DNA of 64,000 nucleotides, from contig CAVQVS010000013.1 in assembly GCA_963717215.1 (NCBI GenBank), positions 307,266-371,265 of the forward strand. Reading direction: 5' to 3'. Positions 32,767-41,169 of this stretch are shown here, piece by piece. How positions within the stretch are numbered: position 1 is the stretch's first letter; each line of letters begins with the position of its first letter. This stretch comes from Roseiarcus sp963717215 (GTDB lineage Bacteria; Pseudomonadota; Alphaproteobacteria; Rhizobiales; Beijerinckiaceae). The position numbers were made by a program, and so were the translations under genes. A model generated the notes under the pieces. That model saw nothing but the letters and a program-made list of their open reading frames with translations. It did no database searches and was not told where the DNA came from.

Positions 32767-34073
32767 GGTTTTGGCCTCTTGTCGATAACGCGCTTCGCCT
32801 TGCCGAGCGACCGCTCGATCTCACCCGGCTTGAGCACGGTGACTTGCGCGTTGATGCCGATGTGCGCTTTCATCGCGTGTTCGAGTTCGCCGGCATGCAC
32901 GTGCGCCTTGTCGAGATCGACCGGCGATCGAGCCTCGACCTGGACCTCCAGATCATCCAGCCGGCCTTCGCGGGTCAGGACGAGCTGATAATGCGCGGAC
33001 AGGCTCGGGATGCTCAAGATCAGCTCTTCGATCTGGGTTGGAAACACATTGACGCCACGCACGATCATCATGTCGTCGGTTCGGCCCGAAATTTTCTCCA
33101 TCCGTCGCATCGACCGGGCTGTGCCATGCAAGAGTCGCGTCAGATCGCCGGTCCGGTAGCGGATGACCGGCATCGCTTCCTTGGTGAGCGAGGTGAAGAC
33201 GATCTCGCCGAACGCGCCATCGGGCAAGACGGCGCCGGTAACTGGATCGATGATCTCGGGATAAAAATGATCCTCCCAAATATGGAGGCCATCCTTGGTC
33301 TCGACGCACTCGCCCGCGACGCCAGGCCCGATCACCTCAGACAGACCGTAGCTGTCGAGCGCGTCCATATCGAACGCCTCTTCGAGTTCATCGCGCATCG
33401 CGTTGGTCCAAGGCTCGGCGCCGAAGCTGCCGAGCTTCAACGAGGAGCGTCGCGGGTCGAGCCCCCGGGCGCGAAACTCGTCGACGAGACACAGGGCGTA
33501 GGATGGAGTCGAGAACAGGATGTCGGGCGCGAAATCATTGATCAGCTGGACCTGTCTTTCGGTCATGCCGCCGGAGATCGGCACGAGCGCACAACCCAAC
33601 CGCTCCGCGCCGTAATGGTAGCCAAGCCCACCGGTGAAGAGCCCATAGCCGTAGGCGTTGTGCGCGATCATGCCTGCGCGCCCGCCAGCCGCGCGCACCG
33701 TCCGCGCGACCATATCGCTCCACATGGAAAGATCGTTGCGGGTGTAGCCGACCACCGTCGGCTTTCCAGTCGTGCCGGAGGACGCATGGACGCGCGCGAG
33801 CTCATCCCTCGGCACGGCGAAGAGACCGAACGGGTAGTTGGCTCTGAGATCCGCTTTGGCGGTGAAGGGAAAGCGCCTGAGATCTTCGAGGGTGCGGAAA
33901 TCGTCCGGATGAACGCCATGCTGGTCGAACTTGGCGCGCATTGCCGGGACGGACTCATAGACGCGCCGTAGCGTGAGGCTGAGCCGCCGCGTCTGCAGAG
34001 CGGCGATCTCGTCGCGGGAGGCCGTTTCGATCGGATCGAGCAGGCTTCTGTCCGGCGCCGCACCCAACCTCAT
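32763..34073 (-). CDS. paaK: Phenylacetate-CoA ligase
   Basis: A 436-residue adenylate-forming ligase that makes (hydroxy)phenylacetyl-CoA from the acid, ATP and CoA. SSGTTGKPTVVGYT is the ATP-binding P-loop (about residues 98-111); DALDSYGLSEVIGPGVAGEC and PVIRYRTGDLTRLL with the hinge Asp follow, and GRTDDMMIVRGVNVFPTQIE is the C-terminal domain start, all typical of PaaK. The usual paaABCDE epoxidase genes are absent; instead it is coupled by ATGA to the DpgC-like gene, so its product is probably the substrate of that enzyme. Confidence 0.92.
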   Translation of the reverse strand: MRLGAAPDRSLLDPIETASRDEIAALQTRRLSLTLRRVYESVPAMRAKFDQHGVHPDDFRTLEDLRRFPFTAKADLRANYPFGLFAVPRDELARVHASSGTTGKPTVVGYTRNDLSMWSDMVARTVRAAGGRAGMIAHNAYGYGLFTGGLGYHYGAERLGCALVPISGGMTERQVQLINDFAPDILFSTPSYALCLVDEFRARGLDPRRSSLKLGSFGAEPWTNAMRDELEEAFDMDALDSYGLSEVIGPGVAGECVETKDGLHIWEDHFYPEIIDPVTGAVLPDGAFGEIVFTSLTKEAMPVIRYRTGDLTRLLHGTARSMRRMEKISGRTDDMMIVRGVNVFPTQIEELILSIPSLSAHYQLVLTREGRLDDLEVQVEARSPVDLDKAHVHAGELEHAMKAHIGINAQVTVLKPGEIERSLGKAKRVIDKRPKP

Positions 34074-34263
34074 AAGAGCGACCTGGTGTGTCTGACGCCC
34101 GCTGGCCGACCATGCGCAGGCGCGTCGGCGCGCCGCTCCCTCGATGCAGGCATATCTCCCCCTACCGTGCGCCGAGTTGGTCCGCCTCGCCCCATCTCAT
34201 AGCCAAGGCCGCAACTCGGTCAAGCCGGACGGTTCGGCCGCCGCCGCTGCCGGCGCAAACCCG

Positions 34264-35274
34264 TTATTGCGCCAGGAAGCTCAGAAGCGTCTCGTTGAAG
34301 GGCTGTGTCGCTTCGAGATGGCCGAGATGGCCGACGCCCTCGAACACCTTCACTTTCGCGTTCGTCATGCGCGCCGCCAAAGCTTGCGCGAGTTCGGCGT
34401 TCTTGCCCATCTTGGCTCGCAATTCGGGCGGCGCGAACGGGCGCCCCGGCGCATTATGGTCGTTGGCGCCCATGATGAACAGGGTCGGCCGATCGATGAG
34501 CGGGATCTCGTGCGCCACCGGCTGGGAATAGATCATCTGGTAAGACGCGATGAACGACTTGAGCCAGCGCGGATATTCCCCGCTCTCCTTGATCTGTTCG
34601 CGGAGCTGGACAAACGGCTCGATCGCGCTCGAGGGCAGGCTGAGAGCGTAGTTGGTCATCAGTTGCTTGCGGTAGCCGTCCGCGCTCAGCGCGCGTTCGT
34701 TGTCGGCGAGTGTTTCGTCGGTGACCGGGGGCGCGTAGAAGCGATAATCCTCGAGGCCGATCGGCGAATAGAGGACGAGGTGATCGATGCGCGAGCCATA
34801 GGCGCGCGCCAGGCGGACCGCGAGCATGCCCCCCATCGAATGGCCGACCAGGTCGAACCGGTCCACATGGAGACTATCGATGAGCGCGATGGTGGCGCGC
34901 GCCATATCGTCGAAGCTGTAAGCGAAAGTGGGCTTCGACGACTTGCCGAAACCGATCTGGTCAGGCGCCACGACGCGATAACCCGCCCCGGTCAGGGCCT
35001 TGATCGTCGGCTCCCAATAGCTCGATGGGAAATTGCGCCCGTGCAGAAGGACCACGATCCGCCCGTTGGACGGCCCAACGGCCGGAACATCCATGTAGCC
35101 CAGGCGCAAATCCTCGCCCCGGAGCGCTATGGGCATGAAATGGACGGGATAGGGATAAGGGAATCCTTCGAGCGCGATGCCCATCGCCTCGGCGCGGGCC
35201 GCTCGCGGGGCGAAACCAACAAACATGGCCATGACGATCAGCAGGCAATGGACGAGTGCGCGGCGTAGCAACAT
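34264..35274 (-). CDS. Exported alpha/beta hydrolase
   Basis: A 336-residue hydrolase with a signal peptide (LVHCLLIVMAMFVGFAPRAARA). HGRNFPSSYWEPTI is the oxyanion region, GHSMGGMLAV the nucleophile elbow, FIMGANDHNAPG the acid residue and VFEGVGHLGHLEATQ the catalytic His. It reads in the same direction as paaK and ends 190 bp before paaK starts; it may feed that pathway by releasing an aryl acid from an ester outside the cytoplasm, but that is only a guess from position. It is divergent from soxC. Confidence 0.85.
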   Translation of the reverse strand: MLLRRALVHCLLIVMAMFVGFAPRAARAEAMGIALEGFPYPYPVHFMPIALRGEDLRLGYMDVPAVGPSNGRIVVLLHGRNFPSSYWEPTIKALTGAGYRVVAPDQIGFGKSSKPTFAYSFDDMARATIALIDSLHVDRFDLVGHSMGGMLAVRLARAYGSRIDHLVLYSPIGLEDYRFYAPPVTDETLADNERALSADGYRKQLMTNYALSLPSSAIEPFVQLREQIKESGEYPRWLKSFIASYQMIYSQPVAHEIPLIDRPTLFIMGANDHNAPGRPFAPPELRAKMGKNAELAQALAARMTNAKVKVFEGVGHLGHLEATQPFNETLLSFLAQ

Positions 35275-35477
35275 GGCGAGTCCTCGACAGCGTGCGTGCT
35301 TTCATCAGGCCGGAGATCGGTACTGCCCGAATGACGACAACATCAAGGCGCTCGCTTCGTCGCGCGCCGCTGAAGAAAAATAAGCGAGCACCCGTGCTCT
35401 TGCCTGACTTCACGATCTGCGCGACCATTGCGCGCATCGTCCGCCGGTCGGGGGCCTGAGCGGCAAGGAGTATCGAG

Positions 35478-36791
35478 ATGAGCCCGAGGCCGTCCGAATC
35501 GACGGAATCGTCCCCGACCGCGCCCGAGCCACGAGGGGGAGACGAAGGGCGCTTCACCCGTCGCGGCCTGTTCGGAGCGGGCGCAGGCGCGGCGGCGGCG
35601 ATCGTTTCCCGCCAGGCCCTGGCGCAAGAGGGCGACAACCTGCCGCCCTCGGTCCCGGAATGGGAGCTTGAACCCGGCGAGGAGACGCTGAGCCAGCCTT
35701 ATGGGCGGCCATCCAAATTTGAAGCCAATGTCGTGCGCCGTTATCGCCAGGGCCTGCCTGCGCCGCCGACGCGCCTGTCCTCGTTCAGCCTGACACCGCT
35801 GCAGGACCTAAACGGAATCATCACCCCGAACGGCCTGCATTACGAGCGCCATCATGCCGGGGTGCCGACGATCGATCCCTCCGGGCACCGGCTGATGGTG
35901 CATGGACTGGTCGAACGGCCGCTTATATTCACCATGGAGGACGTGGCGCGATTTCCGTCCGTATCGCGGATTCACTTCCTCGAATGTTCGGGCAATACCC
36001 AAAACTGGGGCCCGCCGAAGGCCGAACTGACGGCTCAAGACACCCACGGGCTCCTCTCCTGCTGCGAATGGACCGGGGTTCCGCTGGCGACTGTTCTTGA
36101 CGAAGCGGGGGTCAAGCCGGAAGCGAAATGGATGCTGGCGGAGGGCGCCGACGCCGCGTCGATGACCCGCAGCATCCCGATCGAAAAAGCGCTCGACGAC
36201 GCCTTGCTCGCTTACGCGCAAAATGGCGAGCGGCTGCGGCCCGAGCAGGGCTACCCGCTCCGCCTGCTCTTGCCGGGATACGAAGGCAACGCCAACGTCA
36301 AATGGCTCCGGCGGCTCAAACTCGGCGCCGAGCCCTTCCAAACGCGCGAGGAAACCTCGAAATACAGCATGCTCATGCCGGACGGCGTGGCGCGTCAGTT
36401 CAATTTCGTCATGCAGGCGAAATCGGTCATCACGTCGCCGTCCGGCGGACAGCGTCTCACGGGTCCCGGATTTCACGAGATCTCGGGCGTCGCCTGGTCG
36501 GGATCGGGAAAGGTCGCGCGCGTCGAAGTGTCGACCGACGGCGGCGCGTCGTGGCGAGACGCCGCCCTGCAGGAGCCGATCCTGTCGAAGTGCCTGACCC
36601 GGTTTCGCACGCCCTGGACTTGGGACGGCGGCCCGGCGACGCTTGCAAGCCGCGCCACTGACGAGACCGGTTACGTGCAGCCGACCCGGGAGGCGCTCCT
36701 GAAAGTGCGCGATGCGCGCTCCTACTATCACTACAACGCGATTCAAAACTGGAGCGTCGCGGCCAGCGGCGCGGTGACCAATGCCGGTTAG
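35478..36791 (+). CDS. soxC: Sulfur dehydrogenase molybdenum subunit SoxC (sulfite-oxidase family)
   Basis: Periplasmic molybdopterin enzyme exported by Tat: RFTRRGLFGAGAGAAAA carries the twin Arg. HFLECSGNTQNWG contains the Mo-ligand Cys (residue 170), and WTGVPLATVLDEAG and LLLPGYEGNANVKWL are sulfite-oxidase family blocks; the C-terminal dimerisation domain includes ISGVAWSGSGKVARVEVSTDGG. With SoxD it oxidises the SoxY-bound sulfane sulfur in the thiosulfate-oxidising Sox system. The start at 35478 has AAGGAG eight bases upstream. It overlaps soxD by 11 bp. No soxXYZAB genes are in the window, so partners must be elsewhere or the pair has another sulfite-type role. Confidence 0.88.
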   Translation: MSPRPSESTESSPTAPEPRGGDEGRFTRRGLFGAGAGAAAAIVSRQALAQEGDNLPPSVPEWELEPGEETLSQPYGRPSKFEANVVRRYRQGLPAPPTRLSSFSLTPLQDLNGIITPNGLHYERHHAGVPTIDPSGHRLMVHGLVERPLIFTMEDVARFPSVSRIHFLECSGNTQNWGPPKAELTAQDTHGLLSCCEWTGVPLATVLDEAGVKPEAKWMLAEGADAASMTRSIPIEKALDDALLAYAQNGERLRPEQGYPLRLLLPGYEGNANVKWLRRLKLGAEPFQTREETSKYSMLMPDGVARQFNFVMQAKSVITSPSGGQRLTGPGFHEISGVAWSGSGKVARVEVSTDGGASWRDAALQEPILSKCLTRFRTPWTWDGGPATLASRATDETGYVQPTREALLKVRDARSYYHYNAIQNWSVAASGAVTNAG

Positions 36792-37326
36792 ATTTGTCCG
36801 CGCCATCGCCCTCGCCGCGATTTTTGCGTCTGGCGCTGTCTACGCCGCCGAGCGCTATGACTTCGGCCGGCCGGCCACACCCGCTGAGATTGCCGGCTGG
36901 GATATCGACGTTTCTCCCAGCGGCGTCGGGCTGCCGCCCGGACATGGCGACGTTCGGCAGGGCGAAGCGATCTTCGCGGCGAAATGCGCGAGTTGCCACG
37001 GCGCCCATGGCGAGGGCAAGCCGATGGATCGGCTCGTCGGCGGCATAGGCACGCTGCACGACAAAAAGCCGGTGAAAACCGTCGGCAGTTACTGGCCCTA
37101 TGCGACGACGCTATTCGACTACGTCCGCCGCGCCATGCCGCTCAATGCGCCGCAGTCTCTCACGCCCGACGAAGTCTACGCCGTTTCGGCTTACGTCCTG
37201 TTCCTCAACGGGATCGTCGCACAGGACACGACGCTCGACGAAGGTACGCTCGCCAAAGTCAAGATGCCGAACCGCGACGGCTTCGTCAGCGCCTATCCGC
37301 CGCCAGGCGCGAGCGCCAAACCGTAG
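36781..37326 (+). CDS. soxD: Short SoxD-like c-type cytochrome
   Basis: A 181-residue periplasmic cytochrome with signal peptide AIALAAIFASGAVYAAE. One heme c site, CASCH, is at residues 69-73, with a distal Met expected in RRAMPLNAP. DEVYAVSAYVLFLNGIV matches the N-terminal cytochrome domain of SoxD. Classical SoxD (about 380 residues) has two hemes; here the second domain is absent and the gene ends naturally with no broken remnant after it. Overlap with soxC shows they form one unit; the cytochrome would take electrons from the Mo centre. Confidence 0.82.
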   Translation: MPVRFVRAIALAAIFASGAVYAAERYDFGRPATPAEIAGWDIDVSPSGVGLPPGHGDVRQGEAIFAAKCASCHGAHGEGKPMDRLVGGIGTLHDKKPVKTVGSYWPYATTLFDYVRRAMPLNAPQSLTPDEVYAVSAYVLFLNGIVAQDTTLDEGTLAKVKMPNRDGFVSAYPPPGASAKP

Positions 37327-37424
37327 CGCACGAAAGGCTGAACGGGCTGCGTCTTGGCGCCCCGTCGCGGCCCGGTGTAGGGTCAAACAAATAAGCGCTT
37401 CGTGCGCCCTCAAGGGAGGACAGA

Positions 37425-38735
37425 ATGGCCGACATCTCCAGGCGCCAGGTCTTGCAGTCCGGCGGCGCCGCCGGATTGCTGCTCATGCCGGGTGTTGCGC
37501 GCGCCGATCCCGCCTGGAACGGGCCAGCGCCAGAGTCCGGAGCTTCAATCCGGGTCTTGCGCTGGAAGCAGTTCATTCAGGCGGAGTTCGACAGCTTCGT
37601 CGCCAACACCAAGAAATTCACCGACAAGACAGGCGTCAAGGTGCGCGTCGACGCGGAAAGCTGGGACGATATCCGACCGAAATCGGCAGTCGCCGCCAAT
37701 GTCGGCGCCGGACCCGACATCATCATGGGGACGCTCGACGACCCCTTCAAGTTCAAGGACAAGCTGCTCGATCTCACCGATCTCGCAGAGTATATCGGAG
37801 CGAAGTCCGGCGGCTGGTATCCGGTCGCGCGCAAGTACGGGATGAGTGGAGATCGATGGATCGCGCTGCCGCAGGGCGCGAGCGGCGGCTGCCTCAACTA
37901 TCGCATCAGCACGATGCACGCGGCGGGCTTCGATGAGTTCCCCAAGGACACGGCCGGTTTTCTCAAATTATGCCAGGGCCTTAAAAAAGCGGGCAAGCCT
38001 CCCGGCTTCGCCCTCGGCCACGCAACGGGCGACGCCAATGGTTGGGCGCAATGGTGTTTATGGGCGTTCGGCGGCAAGACCGTCGACGACAAGAACAATG
38101 TCGCGATCAATTCCCCGGAGACGGTCGCCGCGCTTGAATACGCCACGCAGCTCTATGCAACCTATATCGATGGCGTGTTGTCATGGCTCGATCCGAGCAA
38201 CAACAAGGCGTTCCTTGCCGATCAGATCGGCCTGACCTTGAACGGCATATCGATCTACACGGTCGCCAAGAACTCGCCCGATCCGGCGCTGAAGGCCATC
38301 GCCGCCGACATGGATCACGCCAACATGCCGATCGGGCCGATCGGAAAGCCGACCGAGCAGCAGAACATCCTCAACACCTATGCGTACAAATACAGCAAGT
38401 ATCCCAACGCCGTCCGCGAATATCTGCGCTTCATGTGGGACAAGGATCAGGTCGACGTTTGGGAAACCCAATCGAACGGATATATCGCCCCGCCGTTGCC
38501 GGCCTGGAACGACAATCCGGTCTGGACGGCCGACCCGAAAGTGACGCCGTTCCGGGACGTCCTGAAATACGCGCTCGATGACGGCTATTCGGGCGCGCTT
38601 GGAAATGCTTCGGCGGCAGTCATGGGCGATTTCGTGGTGGTCGACATGTTCGCCGAGGCGTGCACTGGGAACAAGTCGGCCAAAGACGCGGCGCACGACG
38701 CCGCCGAGCGGGTGAAACGATATTACAGCGCCTGA
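37425..38735 (+). CDS. ABC importer binding protein, sugar type (family 1), Tat leader
   Basis: A 436-residue solute-binding protein. The leader SRRQVLQSGGAAGLLLMPGVARA has a twin Arg, so it is probably exported folded by Tat. The mature part has KQFIQAEFDSFVANTKKFTDKTGVKVRV and NVGAGPDIIMGTLDDPFKFK, usual for MalE/UgpB-like proteins. GGGAGG lies upstream of the ATG at 37425. Two permease genes follow, forming one operon. The ligand, sugar or polyol-like, is unknown. Confidence 0.85.
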   Translation: MADISRRQVLQSGGAAGLLLMPGVARADPAWNGPAPESGASIRVLRWKQFIQAEFDSFVANTKKFTDKTGVKVRVDAESWDDIRPKSAVAANVGAGPDIIMGTLDDPFKFKDKLLDLTDLAEYIGAKSGGWYPVARKYGMSGDRWIALPQGASGGCLNYRISTMHAAGFDEFPKDTAGFLKLCQGLKKAGKPPGFALGHATGDANGWAQWCLWAFGGKTVDDKNNVAINSPETVAALEYATQLYATYIDGVLSWLDPSNNKAFLADQIGLTLNGISIYTVAKNSPDPALKAIAADMDHANMPIGPIGKPTEQQNILNTYAYKYSKYPNAVREYLRFMWDKDQVDVWETQSNGYIAPPLPAWNDNPVWTADPKVTPFRDVLKYALDDGYSGALGNASAAVMGDFVVVDMFAEACTGNKSAKDAAHDAAERVKRYYSA

Positions 38736-38828
38736 ACGAAACCGCGTGGCTGCAACGCGCGACGACAAGGGGGAGGCGAGCATTCGGCGAATTGACTTGG
38801 CCCCTCGTGACGGCCGAGACGCCTGCTG

Positions 38829-39785
38829 ATGGCTTCGTTAACGCCGGTTCAACGAACGGCGCGGGCGATCCCGGCGCGGCAGAAGCTTGCCTTTCGTCTG
38901 CTCGACGACCGCAATTTTCTTGGCCTGCTCATGATCACGCCGGCGGCGGCGTTCCTGCTGGTGTTTCTCGCCTATCCGCTGGGCTTGGGCTTCTGGCTCG
39001 GCATGACCGACGCCACGATTGGTCAGCCGGGCCGCTTCATCGGCTTCGCCAACTTCATTTCGCTGGCCCACGACAGGATATTCTGGCTCTCGGTCTTCAA
39101 CACCACGTTCTATACGGTCGTGGCCAGCGCGCTCAAATTCGGCCTGGGCCTCTATCTCGCGCTCCTGCTCAATCGCCGGATGCCGATGAAATCGCTCATC
39201 CGCGCGGTCGTTCTGTTGCCGTTTGTCACGCCAACCGTGCTGTCGGCGATCGCCTTCTGGTGGATCTACGATCCGCAATTCTCGATCATCTCCTGGTCGC
39301 TCATCAAGCTCGGCTTCATCAGCCAGTACATCGATTTTCTTGGTTCGCCGTGGAACGCGCGCTGGTCGGTGATCTTCGCCAACGTCTGGCGCGGCATCCC
39401 GTTCGTGGCGATAACGCTGCTCGCCGGTCTGCAGACGATTTCGCCGTCGCTCTACGAGGCGGCGACGCTCGACGGCGCGGGCCCGTGGCAGCGCTTTCGC
39501 TTCGTCACCCTGCCGATGCTGTCGCCGATCATCGCCGTCGTCATGACCTTCTCGGTGCTGCTCACGTTCACCGACTTCCAGCTCATCTACGCGATCACGC
39601 GCGGGGGTCCGATGAACGCCACCCAGCTCATGGCGACGCTCTCGTTCCAGCGCGCCATCACGGGGGGAAATCTCGGCGAGGGCGCCGCAATCGCCGACGC
39701 GATGGTGCCGTTTCTGCTGGCCGCCATCCTGTTCAGTTATTTCGGGCTGCAGCGTCGACGCTGGCAGCAAGGCTCACGAGATTAA
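38829..39785 (+). CDS. ABC importer inner-membrane permease (MalF/UgpA type)
   Basis: A 318-residue permease with six predicted helices, starting MASLTPVQRTARAI. The EAA loop that contacts the ATPase is visible as EAATLDGAGPWQRFRFVTLPMLSP. It follows the binding protein by 93 bp and is followed within 3 bp by the second permease. No ATPase gene is present nearby, so an MsmK-type shared ATPase would be needed. Confidence 0.9.
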   Translation: MASLTPVQRTARAIPARQKLAFRLLDDRNFLGLLMITPAAAFLLVFLAYPLGLGFWLGMTDATIGQPGRFIGFANFISLAHDRIFWLSVFNTTFYTVVASALKFGLGLYLALLLNRRMPMKSLIRAVVLLPFVTPTVLSAIAFWWIYDPQFSIISWSLIKLGFISQYIDFLGSPWNARWSVIFANVWRGIPFVAITLLAGLQTISPSLYEAATLDGAGPWQRFRFVTLPMLSPIIAVVMTFSVLLTFTDFQLIYAITRGGPMNATQLMATLSFQRAITGGNLGEGAAIADAMVPFLLAAILFSYFGLQRRRWQQGSRD

Positions 39786-39787
39786 CG

Positions 39788-40665
39788 ATGGCTGTCAGCC
39801 GGCGACACGACCGAAGGCATGGAGCTATCTCGAGGGCCTGCCGCGCCGGCTGTTCACGCTCTATCTTCCGCTCGGCGTCTTCCTGTTCGTCTTGCTGTTT
39901 CCGTTCTACTGGATGACGACGACGACCTTTAAGCCGGACGACGAGCTTTACGACTACGCGCGCTTCAATCCCTTCTGGGTCGCCCATCCGACGCTCGAAC
40001 ATATCAAGAAGCTGTTTTTCGAAACGAGCTATCCGTCCTGGCTCATCAACACGATGATCGTTTCGGTGGCGGCGACGGCGATTTCCCTGTTTTGCAGCGT
40101 CTGCGCGGCCTATGCGATCGAACGCCTGCGCTTTTCCGGCGCGCGCTATGTCGGGCTCGCCATCTTTCTCGCCTATCTCGTGCCGCCCAGCATCCTGTTC
40201 ATCCCGCTCGCCGCGATCATCTTCAAGATCGGCCTGTTCGACAGCGACTGGGCGCTGATCCTGACCTATCCAACCTTCCTGGTGCCATTCTGCACCTGGC
40301 TCTTGATGGGCTATTTCCGCACCATCCCCTACGAGCTCGAGGAATGCGCGCTGATCGACGGCGCAACGCGGCTGCAGATCTTGTGGAAGATCACTCTGCC
40401 GCTGGCGATTCCCGGCCTGATCTCAGCCGGAATTTTCGCCTTCACCCTGTCCTGGAACGAATTCATCTACGCGCTGACCTTCATCTCGTCGTCGGAGAAC
40501 AAGACGGTTCCGGTCGGCGCGATCACCGAACTGGTCGAAGGCGACGTCTACCACTGGGGTTCGCTGATGGCGGCGGCGCTGTTCGGCTCGCTGCCGGTCG
40601 TGATCCTGTACTCGTTTTTCGTCGAGTACTACGTTTCGAGCCTGACCGGAGCGGTCAAGGAATAG
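39788..40665 (+). CDS. ABC importer inner-membrane permease (MalG/UgpE type), frameshifted near the start
   Basis: Partner of the preceding permease. The chain from LPRRLFTLYLPLGVFLFVLL through the EAA loop EECALIDGATRLQILWKITLPLAIPG to the C-terminus VEYYVSSLTGAVKE is intact. That frame lacks a start codon upstream; the ATG at 39788, three bases after the first permease, is in another frame (MAVSRRHD), so one base is lost or gained near 39805-39820. The internal start at 39892 would delete helix 1. Most likely a sequence error in one gene. Confidence 0.82.
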
Positions 40666-40673
40666 CGGCTGCA

Positions 40674-40713
40674 GGATGGGATGGGCGCCCGTGGAAGGCT
40701 TTCCACCCATCCC
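40674..40713. terminator. Possible hairpin terminator between permease and psiF-like gene
   Basis: GGGATGGG ... CCCATCCC encloses a second inverted pair GTGGAA/TTCCAC. It lies between convergent genes and could stop transcription from either side, but no T tract follows, so factor-independent termination is unsure. Confidence 0.35.
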
Positions 40714-40743
40714 GCTAAATCAGCCGCGCGAGGCGGCCCGAGC

Positions 40744-40989
40744 TTACATCGCCATCGCGTCTTTCGTGCACTTCTTGACGAAGGAGGTCATCGCGGCGCC
40801 ATGCAGCTTCTTGTCCTTGGCCTGTGCCTCGCAGGACGTCCTTTCGCATTTCGTCATGAAGCTGGTCTTGGCGGCGCCGGCGAGCTTCTTGTCCATCGCC
40901 TGGGTCATGCAGGCGTCGTCGGCATAGGCGAGCGCCGGGGCTCCGGCGATGCCGAGCGCGAGCGCGACCAGCGCGAACGTCTTGATCAT
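40744..40989 (-). CDS. PsiF-repeat exported small protein
   Basis: An 81-residue protein with signal peptide MIKTFALVALALGIAGAPALAYA. It has two PsiF repeats: MTQAMDKKLAGAAKTSFMTKC and EAQAKDKKLHGAAMTSFVKKC, each with a Cys pair spanning the repeat. PsiF proteins are induced by phosphate starvation in E. coli; their function is unknown. The start at 40989 has GGGAGA upstream. It is convergent with the ABC permease operon. Confidence 0.82.
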   Translation of the reverse strand: MIKTFALVALALGIAGAPALAYADDACMTQAMDKKLAGAAKTSFMTKCERTSCEAQAKDKKLHGAAMTSFVKKCTKDAMAM

Positions 40990-41169
40990 GGCGTAGATCT
41001 CCCGAATCAGGCCGCCCATTTGCGGCCATAAATACAACCATAACGGCGCGTGCGGGCGCTGGCGAGAGGCGACCAGGCTCTCTTTCGAAGGCGGATCGCG
41101 ATATCAATCTTCAGCGAAATGTTGCAAAAGGCTCCGGCCTCAAAACCCTGCTCAAACCGGAATGGAGCG

